The notes below the pieces were generated by a model. That model was not told where the DNA came from. It made no database searches and worked only from the letters and a program-made list of their open reading frames with translations. The translations under genes were made by a program, and so were the position numbers. Shown one piece after another: positions 1-7,164 of a stretch of 64,000 bases of DNA (the first letter of the stretch is position 1; every line of letters starts with the position of its first letter). Origin of the DNA: Cryptosporangium sp044454545 (GTDB lineage Bacteria > Actinomycetota > Actinomycetes > Mycobacteriales > Cryptosporangiaceae); the NCBI RefSeq assembly GCF_044454545.1, contig NZ_JBITDV010000003.1, positions 248,001-312,000 of the forward strand, in the 5' to 3' direction.

Positions 1-1
1 A

Positions 2-610
2 TTGGATAGCCAGGCTGCGGCGCAACTGTCTTATCGAACGATGCGACGACTGGCCGAAGCTCTTTCCGGCATGTCGAGACTGGGCGGAACCGCCGTGACC
101 GACACCCTTCTTGGTGACTTCTATCGCTTACGTGAACAAGTGAACAGCTGTAGAATGACGGGCAAGCTTGCCGATCCCTTCAGCGCGCAAGCGCTCATTG
201 AAGAGATTAGCGACCAGCTCTCCGAAAACTTCTCGCCCGTTGACCGACTCGGCGAGCAGATTGTAATTGCGCACTTAAACTGGGAACTCTTTGTCACGCA
301 TGCTCGAGAAGCCGTTGGTCGACAATCGCTTATAGCTGACGATATCTTGAGCAAAGTCGGACTGCTACTAAAGGAACTAGAGAGAATGGATACTCGGATC
401 CTCGATTCCAATGAGTTCCTTCTCGCGCTTGAACCCATCGTGCGAATGGAGACGAATCCGGATATTCATCCCTCCGCTGTCGAGACTCGATATATGGTTC
501 GCCATGTGGATGACGTCGACCTCGCAGTGCGCCTCATGCAGAAGACCTCAGAGGTCGCGCCGAGCGTCAGGTACGCTGCCTCCGCACTGGAGAACCGATT
601 GAAGAGATAA
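2..610 (+). CDS. Hypothetical protein, probably the C-terminal end of a gene cut by the window edge
   Basis: The reading frame is open from the first bases to a TAA at 608-610. The only start in view is a TTG at base 2, so the gene probably begins outside the window. The 202 visible residues look alpha-helical with evenly spread charge and no membrane segment or signal peptide. The last 60 residues (around VRHVDDVDLAVRLMQKTSEVAPSV) are reminiscent of a helical-repeat end. I recognise no family. It lies in the A/T-rich block at the left edge and runs toward the opposite-strand genes that follow, so it is not in their operon. Confidence 0.55.
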   Translation: MDSQAAAQLSYRTMRRLAEALSGMSRLGGTAVTDTLLGDFYRLREQVNSCRMTGKLADPFSAQALIEEISDQLSENFSPVDRLGEQIVIAHLNWELFVTHAREAVGRQSLIADDILSKVGLLLKELERMDTRILDSNEFLLALEPIVRMETNPDIHPSAVETRYMVRHVDDVDLAVRLMQKTSEVAPSVRYAASALENRLKR

Positions 611-677
611 CCAGTCGCTACCGCGTTGAGGTGTGGAATTGGCTCAGCTCGTGATGCAGGGCTCGGGACGCCGACCG

Positions 678-1193
678 CTAGCGAAGTTGCATACTTGCGC
701 TGTCGCTAGCAAGGTTGAATTCGATGCGTGAAGGCACAAAGCTAGCTGTTGTCGGAAAATGTAGGTCGGCCTTCGCAGTCTCGCCCGGCCCGACCGAAAT
801 AACGTCTGCAACGCCGATAACCCTTTCTCCACTTACATCAGCTAGGGCCTGCTCTTCGCCGAAAAGATATGCATACGAAGTGGCGGAGTTGCGCAGCTCA
901 ATGTGGACTACCACCTCACCATTGCGGTAAGGGATTATCGATCGCACCGTAAGCGCAACTCCTCCTACTCGAATCATCGATGGGCTGGGCCGAGCCGAAT
1001 CGGGCCCCCGTCCCAGTCTGCTAGCGCTTGGCCCCGCAGCGGCAGACTGCGAGTCGCCATTACTCGGTGCACGTGCATTAGACCGCTCTAAGGCAGAAAA
1101 GTCGCCCAACTTCTCGGCGGCAAACCAGAAGGCGAAAACAACGAACGCCAGTGCTATTGCTACTGGCACGCGCGTCAGTGGAGGCTGGATCAC
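678..1193 (-). CDS. Small membrane-anchored hypothetical protein
   Basis: The 171-residue protein has one N-terminal hydrophobic segment (about residues 9-26) followed by a Ser/Pro/Ala/Gly-rich linker and a C-terminal domain of about 95 residues rich in beta-type residues. It is therefore probably anchored in the membrane with an exported, immunoglobulin-like or DUF4352-like sensor domain; the fold is inferred from pattern only. The GTG start at 1193 is preceded by a GGGAGA Shine-Dalgarno sequence. It lies 71 nt downstream of another membrane protein on the same strand and may be co-transcribed with it. Base composition is like the neighbouring accessory block and unlike the bulk of the window. 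Confidence 0.5.
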   Translation of the reverse strand: MIQPPLTRVPVAIALAFVVFAFWFAAEKLGDFSALERSNARAPSNGDSQSAAAGPSASRLGRGPDSARPSPSMIRVGGVALTVRSIIPYRNGEVVVHIELRNSATSYAYLFGEEQALADVSGERVIGVADVISVGPGETAKADLHFPTTASFVPSRIEFNLASDSASMQLR

Positions 1194-1264
1194 TCAGTCT
1201 CCCGAGGTGCTCAACGTGCAGGCATTGCCGGCGGGTGGCGGAGGGTAACTAACGAGCATTACAG

Positions 1265-2554
1265 TCACTTTATAGAAACAAAGTTTAGTAATAGTTGATA
1301 CGCGGCGTTTCCCGCAATGCCGATACCAATACCAGATGCCAGTTCTCCAAGCCGCGTGAGGAAAGTGGCCAGGAGTCCTGACTCTTTCGCTTGCTCAACT
1401 GGCGCATCGGTAACTATCTGTCGTAACTTCGCAAACTCTGACCGATTCCACGGAATTTCGGGGTCACGCAAGAGCTCTTTGAGCGCCTGAGCAGCCTTGT
1501 CGGGCGGGACCGATGCACCAGCGGAGTACTCGACTCCGCCGAACTCAACTCGCCCCCCGCCGAACGTCGACCCGAAGATTGTCCCGCCTGTGTTGTCGAT
1601 GTTAAATGTCGGACCGCTTGGTTGATTCACTCGTGACCTCCTAGCAGACGCTTCCATCGCTTTACCTGCTTCATTCCATATCTTGCCCGCATCAGTGACG
1701 CTAATAGAAGCGGATCGGTAGATACCTTCCAAGGGCGTTGTCGAGCCGAACGTCGCTTGAACCAGCACGGCTAACCATTCCGGTCGACCGAGATTGATAT
1801 TGATCAGGCCCCACGCCGAAGCTGCTCGGACCACATCAAGGAAGGTCGAAAATTCGACGCCGTCGCTAATCTTCGAAAGGACAACTTCGGCGCTATTGGC
1901 CTCCTGGCTTCTCTCCGCTAAAAACTCCATCAGTTCGAGCAGTAGTACGGAGCCTATCCGCGCGGCCTCTTCGTCAGCCTCATCGGCAAATTCGGAATTG
2001 AATACCAATCTTTCTTGCACCAACATTGGGTGATCAGAACGTTTGCCCCCCAATGACTCCCCATCCGCATAGCCAAGGTCCCTATTGTTGAAACTATGTT
2101 CGACGATGGCTATAACTAGGCGGTACTCCGCCTTAATATGGCTGGTGTCCGCATTTCTCCCGTGTTCGCGTCTGTACTCATTTTGTTCGCTTCGAAGTTC
2201 ACGTAATGATGCGGTCCATCTACCCGGCTCAATCGCGAACATCTTTCTCTCGGTGCCGCGGCTGCTTGTGTACGCGGGGAAGTTTGGGCCCACGGAGCGA
2301 AGTTCTTGCCAAGCCTGAACCATTTTTCGGGCGTTGCAGCGATAAGCGGCAAAAAGACAAGCGCCGTATATGGGAAGCTGCGCCGCAGAAAAAAGCCAAC
2401 CTAGGCCGACGAGACAACTGAAAGCTATCTCTAATATGCTGGCTACTGTGGCGCCTACCAGTATCCGCGCGATCGCCGAGTCTTCTGGCGCCGTGGGTGG
2501 CACGGGCGCATGCAGCAGTAGCGTCCTAGCCGTGATTCGTGTGCCCTTTTCCAT
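1265..2554 (-). CDS. Membrane protein with a glycine-rich 'NIDNTGG' segment, unknown function
   Basis: The chosen ATG at 2554 gives 429 residues beginning MEKGTRITARTLL. It sits just after a G-rich stretch, and the frame stays open upstream to 2767, so an earlier start is possible. A hydrophobic hairpin (about residues 24-66) suggests two membrane passes. A largely helical cytosolic middle follows. Near residues 320-350 there is a Gly/Asn/Thr segment (FNIDNTGGTIFGSTFGGG), and a final weakly hydrophobic stretch is at the C-terminus. Such short Gly/Asn motifs resemble the adaptor or amyloid-like motifs found in some bacterial signalling and defence proteins, but this is only a resemblance. No enzyme motif is visible. 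It lies in the A/T-rich accessory block. Confidence 0.5.
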   Translation of the reverse strand: MEKGTRITARTLLLHAPVPPTAPEDSAIARILVGATVASILEIAFSCLVGLGWLFSAAQLPIYGACLFAAYRCNARKMVQAWQELRSVGPNFPAYTSSRGTERKMFAIEPGRWTASLRELRSEQNEYRREHGRNADTSHIKAEYRLVIAIVEHSFNNRDLGYADGESLGGKRSDHPMLVQERLVFNSEFADEADEEAARIGSVLLLELMEFLAERSQEANSAEVVLSKISDGVEFSTFLDVVRAASAWGLININLGRPEWLAVLVQATFGSTTPLEGIYRSASISVTDAGKIWNEAGKAMEASARRSRVNQPSGPTFNIDNTGGTIFGSTFGGGRVEFGGVEYSAGASVPPDKAAQALKELLRDPEIPWNRSEFAKLRQIVTDAPVEQAKESGLLATFLTRLGELASGIGIGIAGNAAYQLLLNFVSIK

Positions 2555-3161
2555 CCCCCACCCCGAGTCTGGACTTCGCTCCTCACGCGCCGACAAGAAG
2601 CCTATTGACCCTACCCGGCCGGAGACCTTGAACGCACTGATCATTTTGAACCGGACACGCAGGACGCCCGGATAAGATCGCGCTTTCCTATTGCAAATGG
2701 TGCAGCACGCGAGGAAACGCTCGGCGCTCCCCCAAGAGGGAGTACCGGATGCGCTGACTAGGTGCAAGCGCCGATCCGCGCACGCTTGACGCCGCAGGCG
2801 TTTCGCGTCCGGGGTATGCGCTGGAGGCTAAGCCGATCACCGCATGCGCCGCCACGGCGTCGCACAGAAGGGCGGAGACATCCTGCGGACGATCCGTCTG
2901 CCGTAGCGGCGCGTTTACGGCGATCCGTGGGCCGCTGGCTCCTCCTAGCTGGATCGAAGTGGGACGGCCGTGATCTCTCCATAAGAAGTGCGCTCTGCTT
3001 TACTATGTGATCAACCTCGGCTTTTGTACCGGGACGACTCCTATCGTCGTGCAGCCTTCATTGGGGTGTGAGCAGGGGCCCGGTTCGCCGGTCGGCTCTG
3101 GGCCGCCGGATCGCCGAAGGGCCGGCGGACCTCGAATGAAACTGGAACGGCCCGGTAGGAG
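2555..3161. other. Intergenic stretch without a convincing gene
   Basis: About 600 bases lie between the start of one reverse-strand gene and the stop of the next. Short open frames exist on both strands (for example 2762-3010 forward) but have no ribosome binding site and no recognisable product. The G/C content here is higher than in the flanking genes. The 2555-2767 part could belong to the downstream gene if an earlier start is used. I see nothing else I can name. Confidence 0.5.
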
Positions 3162-3731
3162 CTAGCCGGTGACGAGAAGACGATAGCGCTGGAAAGCGGC
3201 GTCGTCGGTGGAAATCTCCGCAAGCTTCTGCTGCAACTCAAGGGCCATTCGCTGCAATTCCGCGGCTTGCGCGGTGCTCGGCGCAGCCCTGGACAGGATG
3301 AGTTGACTAACGAGCGTCGTCAGCGGCTCGCCAATGGCTTGCCGGAAGTTGAAACCAATTAGTTGCATCACTTTAACGGTCTCAACCGAAAGGATCGATT
3401 TGATTACATCGATTTGAGCTTGCGCAACCGCCGCGCCCTCGGAACCTCGCATGGCTTCTTCGAGTACAGGAATCACATTCTGGATGATGTACTCGACATC
3501 GCTGTCCGCGATTCGCTGCGCAACAAGCTCTTGCTCGAAACCCTGAGCAATTCGCACTAGCTGTGCTTTGTCGTCGAGCAAGTCGTTTACAATCTCCTCA
3601 AGTTCCGCAATTGTTTCTTGGTGCTGTTTGGTCGCCTTTCTGGTCCGAATTCGGTCGAACACCGATGCTGCGCCATTCTGCGCGGCAAGCTGGCCCAGCT
3701 GCACGCTCAATGTAGTAAGTGCAGGATCCAT
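3162..3731 (-). CDS. Coiled-coil hypothetical protein next to the HEPN-like gene
   Basis: The 189-residue protein is almost wholly helical. A charged heptad-like region (KQHQETIAELEEIVNDLLDD, residues about 34-53) suggests a coiled coil, followed by a second amphipathic region near the C-terminus. No signal peptide, membrane segment or catalytic motif is visible. The ATG at 3731 is preceded by a clear GGGAG Shine-Dalgarno sequence. It lies 79 nt downstream of the HEPN-like gene on the same strand and so may be its partner. Two-gene HEPN modules often pair the putative RNase with an antitoxin or adaptor; that role is inference, as I do not recognise the family. Confidence 0.55.
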   Translation of the reverse strand: MDPALTTLSVQLGQLAAQNGAASVFDRIRTRKATKQHQETIAELEEIVNDLLDDKAQLVRIAQGFEQELVAQRIADSDVEYIIQNVIPVLEEAMRGSEGAAVAQAQIDVIKSILSVETVKVMQLIGFNFRQAIGEPLTTLVSQLILSRAAPSTAQAAELQRMALELQQKLAEISTDDAAFQRYRLLVTG

Positions 3732-3810
3732 AGTTCATATCTCCCTATCTGCATAGTGTAATTGAAGGAGTAGCAGTGACGCGGAGAGCCTGTGGGTAGC
3801 TGAGACTGGG

Positions 3811-5244
3811 CTACTCGGCTTGCGGGGCACCGGCGTCCATGGCGGCAGCGGCTTCCATCGCAGCAGCAGCAGCGATGGCAGCAGCTTTTTTGCGATCTTC
3901 AGGGGAAATAGGCTGAGCTAGCACTCTTTTGGCCGCTGCGATAGAGCGCACCGCCCGCAATAGCTCGCGATACTCTGATGATTCTCGGTGAGGCTCGTAC
4001 GCCGGATCGGCGCGAAGCGTGAAGATGCTCAATCGTTCTTCCCGGATCAATTGTCGTCCGGTCTTCAACATACAGGTAAGGTCACCTTCGAGCACTGTTT
4101 TGAGATGACAGAAGTACAAATCTAGGCCGGTCACATCCCAAGCTTTAACTTCTTTAAGAGCTACTTCATTTTGAGACAGTTGCCGCAGCGAAACCCATCG
4201 ACTCACCTTCAAAGACAGTTCGTAGTTTCGCGGCAACCGGCCGCGACTCTTTTCAAGCACAACCGTCGCGACTTTTAGGACCGCGCGGTGCAAACTTACG
4301 TCTCTCAACACGTCGAGCTGGTCATCCAACCAAGCGGCCGTGTGCTCTGGTCCAACTTTTGTGAACTTCATCCATATGGAAGAGACGAGCAAGAGCCCTA
4401 CCGCTGCGAACTCCTGAATCGCGTCCGACAGGTAGTCATGGCTGACCTCCAGGCGGTCCCCGAGCCGGTCGAAATCCTGGCTACCTACTTTCAGCAGGTA
4501 CTGCCTGTTGATTCGTCGATCATTGTGGACGATCACATTCCGACGAGCGAAGACTTCCTGAACCCGCTCCGGGTTATCCATGAAGTCTTCAATTTGAAGG
4601 GATATCTCTTTTCGAGAGAACCAGCTAGACCACTGCGCGAACTCACCACGCAGTAGGTCATCAACTTTCTTATCAACGATATGTTCGCGAGCTTGTTCGA
4701 TCGAACGAAACCGTGATAGCTGCCCAAAGCTGATTGATGAGTCGTCACCCTTGATCAAGGACGGTTCGAGCAGCATGAGTTCTCGCGCGAGCACGGATAT
4801 CAACTGCTCGAAAGAGCTTACGAGTACCGTCAGGAGTGATGACCGGATTAGATTCGCTCTATTCGGCGCCACTACCTTGCGCATAGAACGATAGTGGAAC
4901 CTATTGAAGACCTCCGCCACGTGCCGATCTTTCACGGGCAGTCGATCAGGCCGGAACGTGTACTCCCCTCTCTCCATCGCGGCAACGTAATCCCGATACC
5001 ACTGCCCTGCTTCGCCGAGGAGTTTGTGAAACTCGTCGCTCTGTTCATCGTCAAATTCGCCATCGGAGAGTGCCAAGTCTATTAGGCGACTGAAACGGCC
5101 GTCTTCATCGTCGATCGCCTGTGATGACAACTCAAGCAGCGTTTCAGCCTTTTCGACGAACTCGACTACGGCTCGCTCGGTCATCCAATGAAGCTTGTCG
5201 TTGGGCGCCTCTGGGACGGAGAGCGGACTCATAGCGTGCATCAT
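3811..5244 (-). CDS. HEPN-domain protein (MAE_28990/MAE_18760-like), putative RNase of a conflict module
   Basis: The 477-residue protein carries RRNVIVHNDRRINRQYL around residue 255. This matches the HEPN signature R-polar-x(3-4)-H and the 'VHN-x-x-(I/V)N-x-x-YL' continuation seen in MAE_28990/MAE_18760-like HEPN proteins. An upstream helix (LTVLVSSFEQLISVLARELM) fits the first HEPN helix. Many HEPN proteins are metal-independent RNases in toxin-antitoxin or abortive-infection systems, so that role is likely but not shown. The C-terminal half is a helical region with no known motif and ends in an alanine-rich tail encoded by GCA/GCG runs. The start could be the ATG at 5244 or one at 5232; neither has a clear ribosome binding site. 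It is the last gene before the junction to high-GC DNA. Confidence 0.6.
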   Translation of the reverse strand: MMHAMSPLSVPEAPNDKLHWMTERAVVEFVEKAETLLELSSQAIDDEDGRFSRLIDLALSDGEFDDEQSDEFHKLLGEAGQWYRDYVAAMERGEYTFRPDRLPVKDRHVAEVFNRFHYRSMRKVVAPNRANLIRSSLLTVLVSSFEQLISVLARELMLLEPSLIKGDDSSISFGQLSRFRSIEQAREHIVDKKVDDLLRGEFAQWSSWFSRKEISLQIEDFMDNPERVQEVFARRNVIVHNDRRINRQYLLKVGSQDFDRLGDRLEVSHDYLSDAIQEFAAVGLLLVSSIWMKFTKVGPEHTAAWLDDQLDVLRDVSLHRAVLKVATVVLEKSRGRLPRNYELSLKVSRWVSLRQLSQNEVALKEVKAWDVTGLDLYFCHLKTVLEGDLTCMLKTGRQLIREERLSIFTLRADPAYEPHRESSEYRELLRAVRSIAAAKRVLAQPISPEDRKKAAAIAAAAAMEAAAAMDAGAPQAE

Positions 5245-5307
5245 GGCGGCTTAGGCGGCGGGCCGCCAACGGCTTACAGCGGTAACGTCTCGTCTGCTTG
5301 AGGGACA

Positions 5308-5841
5308 GTGGGACCCAGCCTCCGTGTCCACAACCTGACTTGCAACGACCCGATCGTGCTGGTCCACGCCCGGGCGCTGCTGACCAGCTCGGTCGAGGGT
5401 TCGACCAGCTACGTCGACGCGGACGTCCGGAACCCGGAGACGATCCTGGCCGCCGCCCGGGAGACGCTCGACTTCGACCGGCCGGTCGCCCTGCTGCTGC
5501 TCGCGATCGGTCACTTCCTGGACGACGAACACGATCCCTACGGAGTGGTCGGCACGCTGGTGGAGGCGCTGCCCTCGGGCTCGTATTTGGTGATGTCGCA
5601 CCTCACGGCCGAATTCCAGCCCGAGGAAACCGCGAAGACCGAGGCGATGTACCGGGCACAGGGAATGGTGCTCCGCCCTCGCAGCAGGGACGAGATCGCA
5701 CAGTTCTTCGACGGTCTGGAGCTGGTCGAGCCGGGTGTGGTCCTCACGCAGCGGTGGCGTCCGGACGCCAACGATCGGATCAGCTCCGAGGAGCCGGGCG
5801 AGCGTGCTCCCGTCTACGGCGGGGTGGCCCGGAAGCCCTGA
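5308..5841 (+). pseudogene. N-terminally truncated S-adenosyl methyltransferase (DUF574/Methyltransf_19 family)
   Basis: From NDPIVLVHARALLTS onward (base about 5347) the 177-residue frame matches the family's SAM-binding and C-terminal half: the acidic NDP strand end, YVDADVRNPETIL, DRPVALLLLAIGHFL and a final VLTQRWRPD. Family members normally run to about 270 residues and carry roughly 90-100 residues before this point, including the DYWLGGKDN-type segment and the glycine-rich SAM motif. None of that is present. The first 13 codons after the GTG at 5308 do not look like the family. The break coincides with the change from A/T-richer DNA to G/C-rich DNA, so the gene was probably cut by insertion or recombination and is unlikely to be active. 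Confidence 0.75.
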
Positions 5842-5890
5842 TGACCTGACCTGTGTGGACAGTGATGGGGGAAGGGAGTACTGAAACGCT

Positions 5891-6457
5891 GTGGCGGTGG
5901 GCGCGTCCGCGCGAGGTCTGATCTCCCTTGCGCTACTTGTTGTCTCGGTACTGGTGCTGGGCTGCGTCGTCCGGTCGTTGTACGGCTTCACCCAGCGCGA
6001 CGACGACCGCCGCCAGGAGGCCGAGGACTTCGAGAAGGCGCCGGTAGCCGTGGTCGCGCTCGCCTCGCCGTCGGTGGCACCCCCGAAGCTGCCGCTCGCG
6101 TATCCCGCCGGCGAACTTGCCACGGCCGCCACCTGGCCACGAGCCTGCGAGTCCTCACCGACAGTGACATCCGGGCGTTCCTCCCGCAGGCCGACCACTT
6201 CACGCGCAAAGGCAGCGAGCGGACCTACGGAGTGCAAATGTGAGATCGGCTTCTGGCTGCCGCACAAGTCGATGCCGCCGCACCAGGTGATGCCCGTCGC
6301 CGAACTGAATGTCACGGTCGAGGGTGCCGGTGACCCGGCTGTCGTCCGCGCGTACGGATGGGGATACGACAACAATCCGACGGACGGCCAGTTCGCCGGT
6401 GCGCAAAGATCCCGTAGCGGTGTCGTCCTGCCGACGCCTGCGGCAGACGCTCAGTGA
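5891..6457 (+). pseudogene. Small membrane-anchored protein gene with two compensating frameshifts
   Basis: The frame begins at a GTG with a hydrophobic segment (LISLALLVVSVLVLGCVV) followed by a charged linker. Between about 6130 and 6237 the coding signal moves to another frame, which reads LTDSDIRAFLPQADHF with G/C-ending codons. After that it returns to the first frame, reading IGFWLPHKSMPPHQVMPVAE up to the stop at 6457. The nominal frame in between has poor third-position G/C. Either the gene has decayed by two opposite single-base indels, or the assembly has two errors. The product would be a single-pass protein with an external domain; I do not recognise the family. It lies just right of the truncated methyltransferase, in a decaying zone. 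Confidence 0.45.
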
Positions 6458-6609
6458 CGAACGGCACCCGATTCCGCCACGCGCAGAATGGCGGCATGTC
6501 CGTGGCGGCGGCACCGCGAGTTCGCCCCCGGTTCGGAGCAAGCTTCGCGCAAGGTCCATGTCGAACACTTCGCGAGCCGAACGCTTCCAGACGGCCCGGA
6601 GGCCTTTTC

Positions 6610-7047
6610 ATGGGTGTTGCTCGTAAAGTCCTTGTGTTGACGTTATCTGTCGTTCTGTCGCTTCTCGTGGTGGTGCAGCCGGCTGCCGCCGGCCAGACGG
6701 CAACTGCCAGAGCGGATGTCTCGACGCTGGCGGCGCCGTCGTGCCCGTCGGGAAGCTTCTGCATCTGGCCGGTGGCCGACCACAGCTCGAGCCGCTGCAG
6801 TTGGAGCAACGCTGACGCCGACTGGCGGTCCGCACCCGTCGTCTGTTCCTGGGCGGCGACCAGGCCGGTGCGGTACGTCTACAACCACGGCACCAGCACG
6901 GCGTACGGAGGGGTGTGCCTCTACACGGGAGCCAACTACACCAGTCCCTCCGACTACGATCCGCGAGGCTCGTACTACGAGATCGGCGGTGGGGGCGAGT
7001 ATTTCCGGTCCCACCGATGGGTCAGCAACATCGACGCGTGCGGCTGA
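6610..7047 (+). CDS. Secreted peptidase inhibitor family I36-like protein
   Basis: The 145-residue product starts at the ATG at 6610 with a classic signal peptide: a basic start, a hydrophobic core LVLTLSVVLSLLVVV, and an Ala-x-Ala cleavage area near residue 27. The mature part begins with CPSGSFCIWPVADHSS and contains several cysteines and aromatic residues (CSWSNADADW, CLYTGANYTS). This is the pattern of the I36 (SMI-like) metalloproteinase inhibitor family secreted by actinomycetes, with a beta/gamma-crystallin-like fold. Whether it inhibits a protease cannot be told from the sequence. A strong hairpin follows the stop, and it is transcribed alone. Confidence 0.75.
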   Translation: MGVARKVLVLTLSVVLSLLVVVQPAAAGQTATARADVSTLAAPSCPSGSFCIWPVADHSSSRCSWSNADADWRSAPVVCSWAATRPVRYVYNHGTSTAYGGVCLYTGANYTSPSDYDPRGSYYEIGGGGEYFRSHRWVSNIDACG

Positions 7048-7103
7048 ATCGGCCCACTGCGCTCCTCCGATGGTGAGTAGCGCGTGATCCCGAGTGCGAC
7101 TCC

Positions 7104-7133
7104 ATGGTCCGCCGGCTTCGGCCGGCGGGCCAT
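7104..7133. terminator. Bidirectional hairpin terminator
   Basis: A 13-bp stem (ATGGTCCGCCGGC pairing with GCCGGCGGGCCAT, one G-U wobble) closes a TTCG tetraloop. It lies between the convergent I36-like gene and the long vWA gene. There is no T-run, as is usual in high-GC actinomycetes. The position and stability make a shared terminator the natural reading. Confidence 0.75.
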
Positions 7134-7164
7134 TGGACCGTTTCTTCCCGGCGAGCTGCAGCGC

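Noticed and set aside
2762..3010. Small forward and reverse open frames in the 2.8-3.1 kb gap
   Set aside because: No ribosome binding site, no recognisable family, and arginine-rich composition on both strands.
5251..6375. A 374-codon reverse-strand frame
   Set aside because: It lies opposite recognisable methyltransferase sequence and has no recognisable domain.
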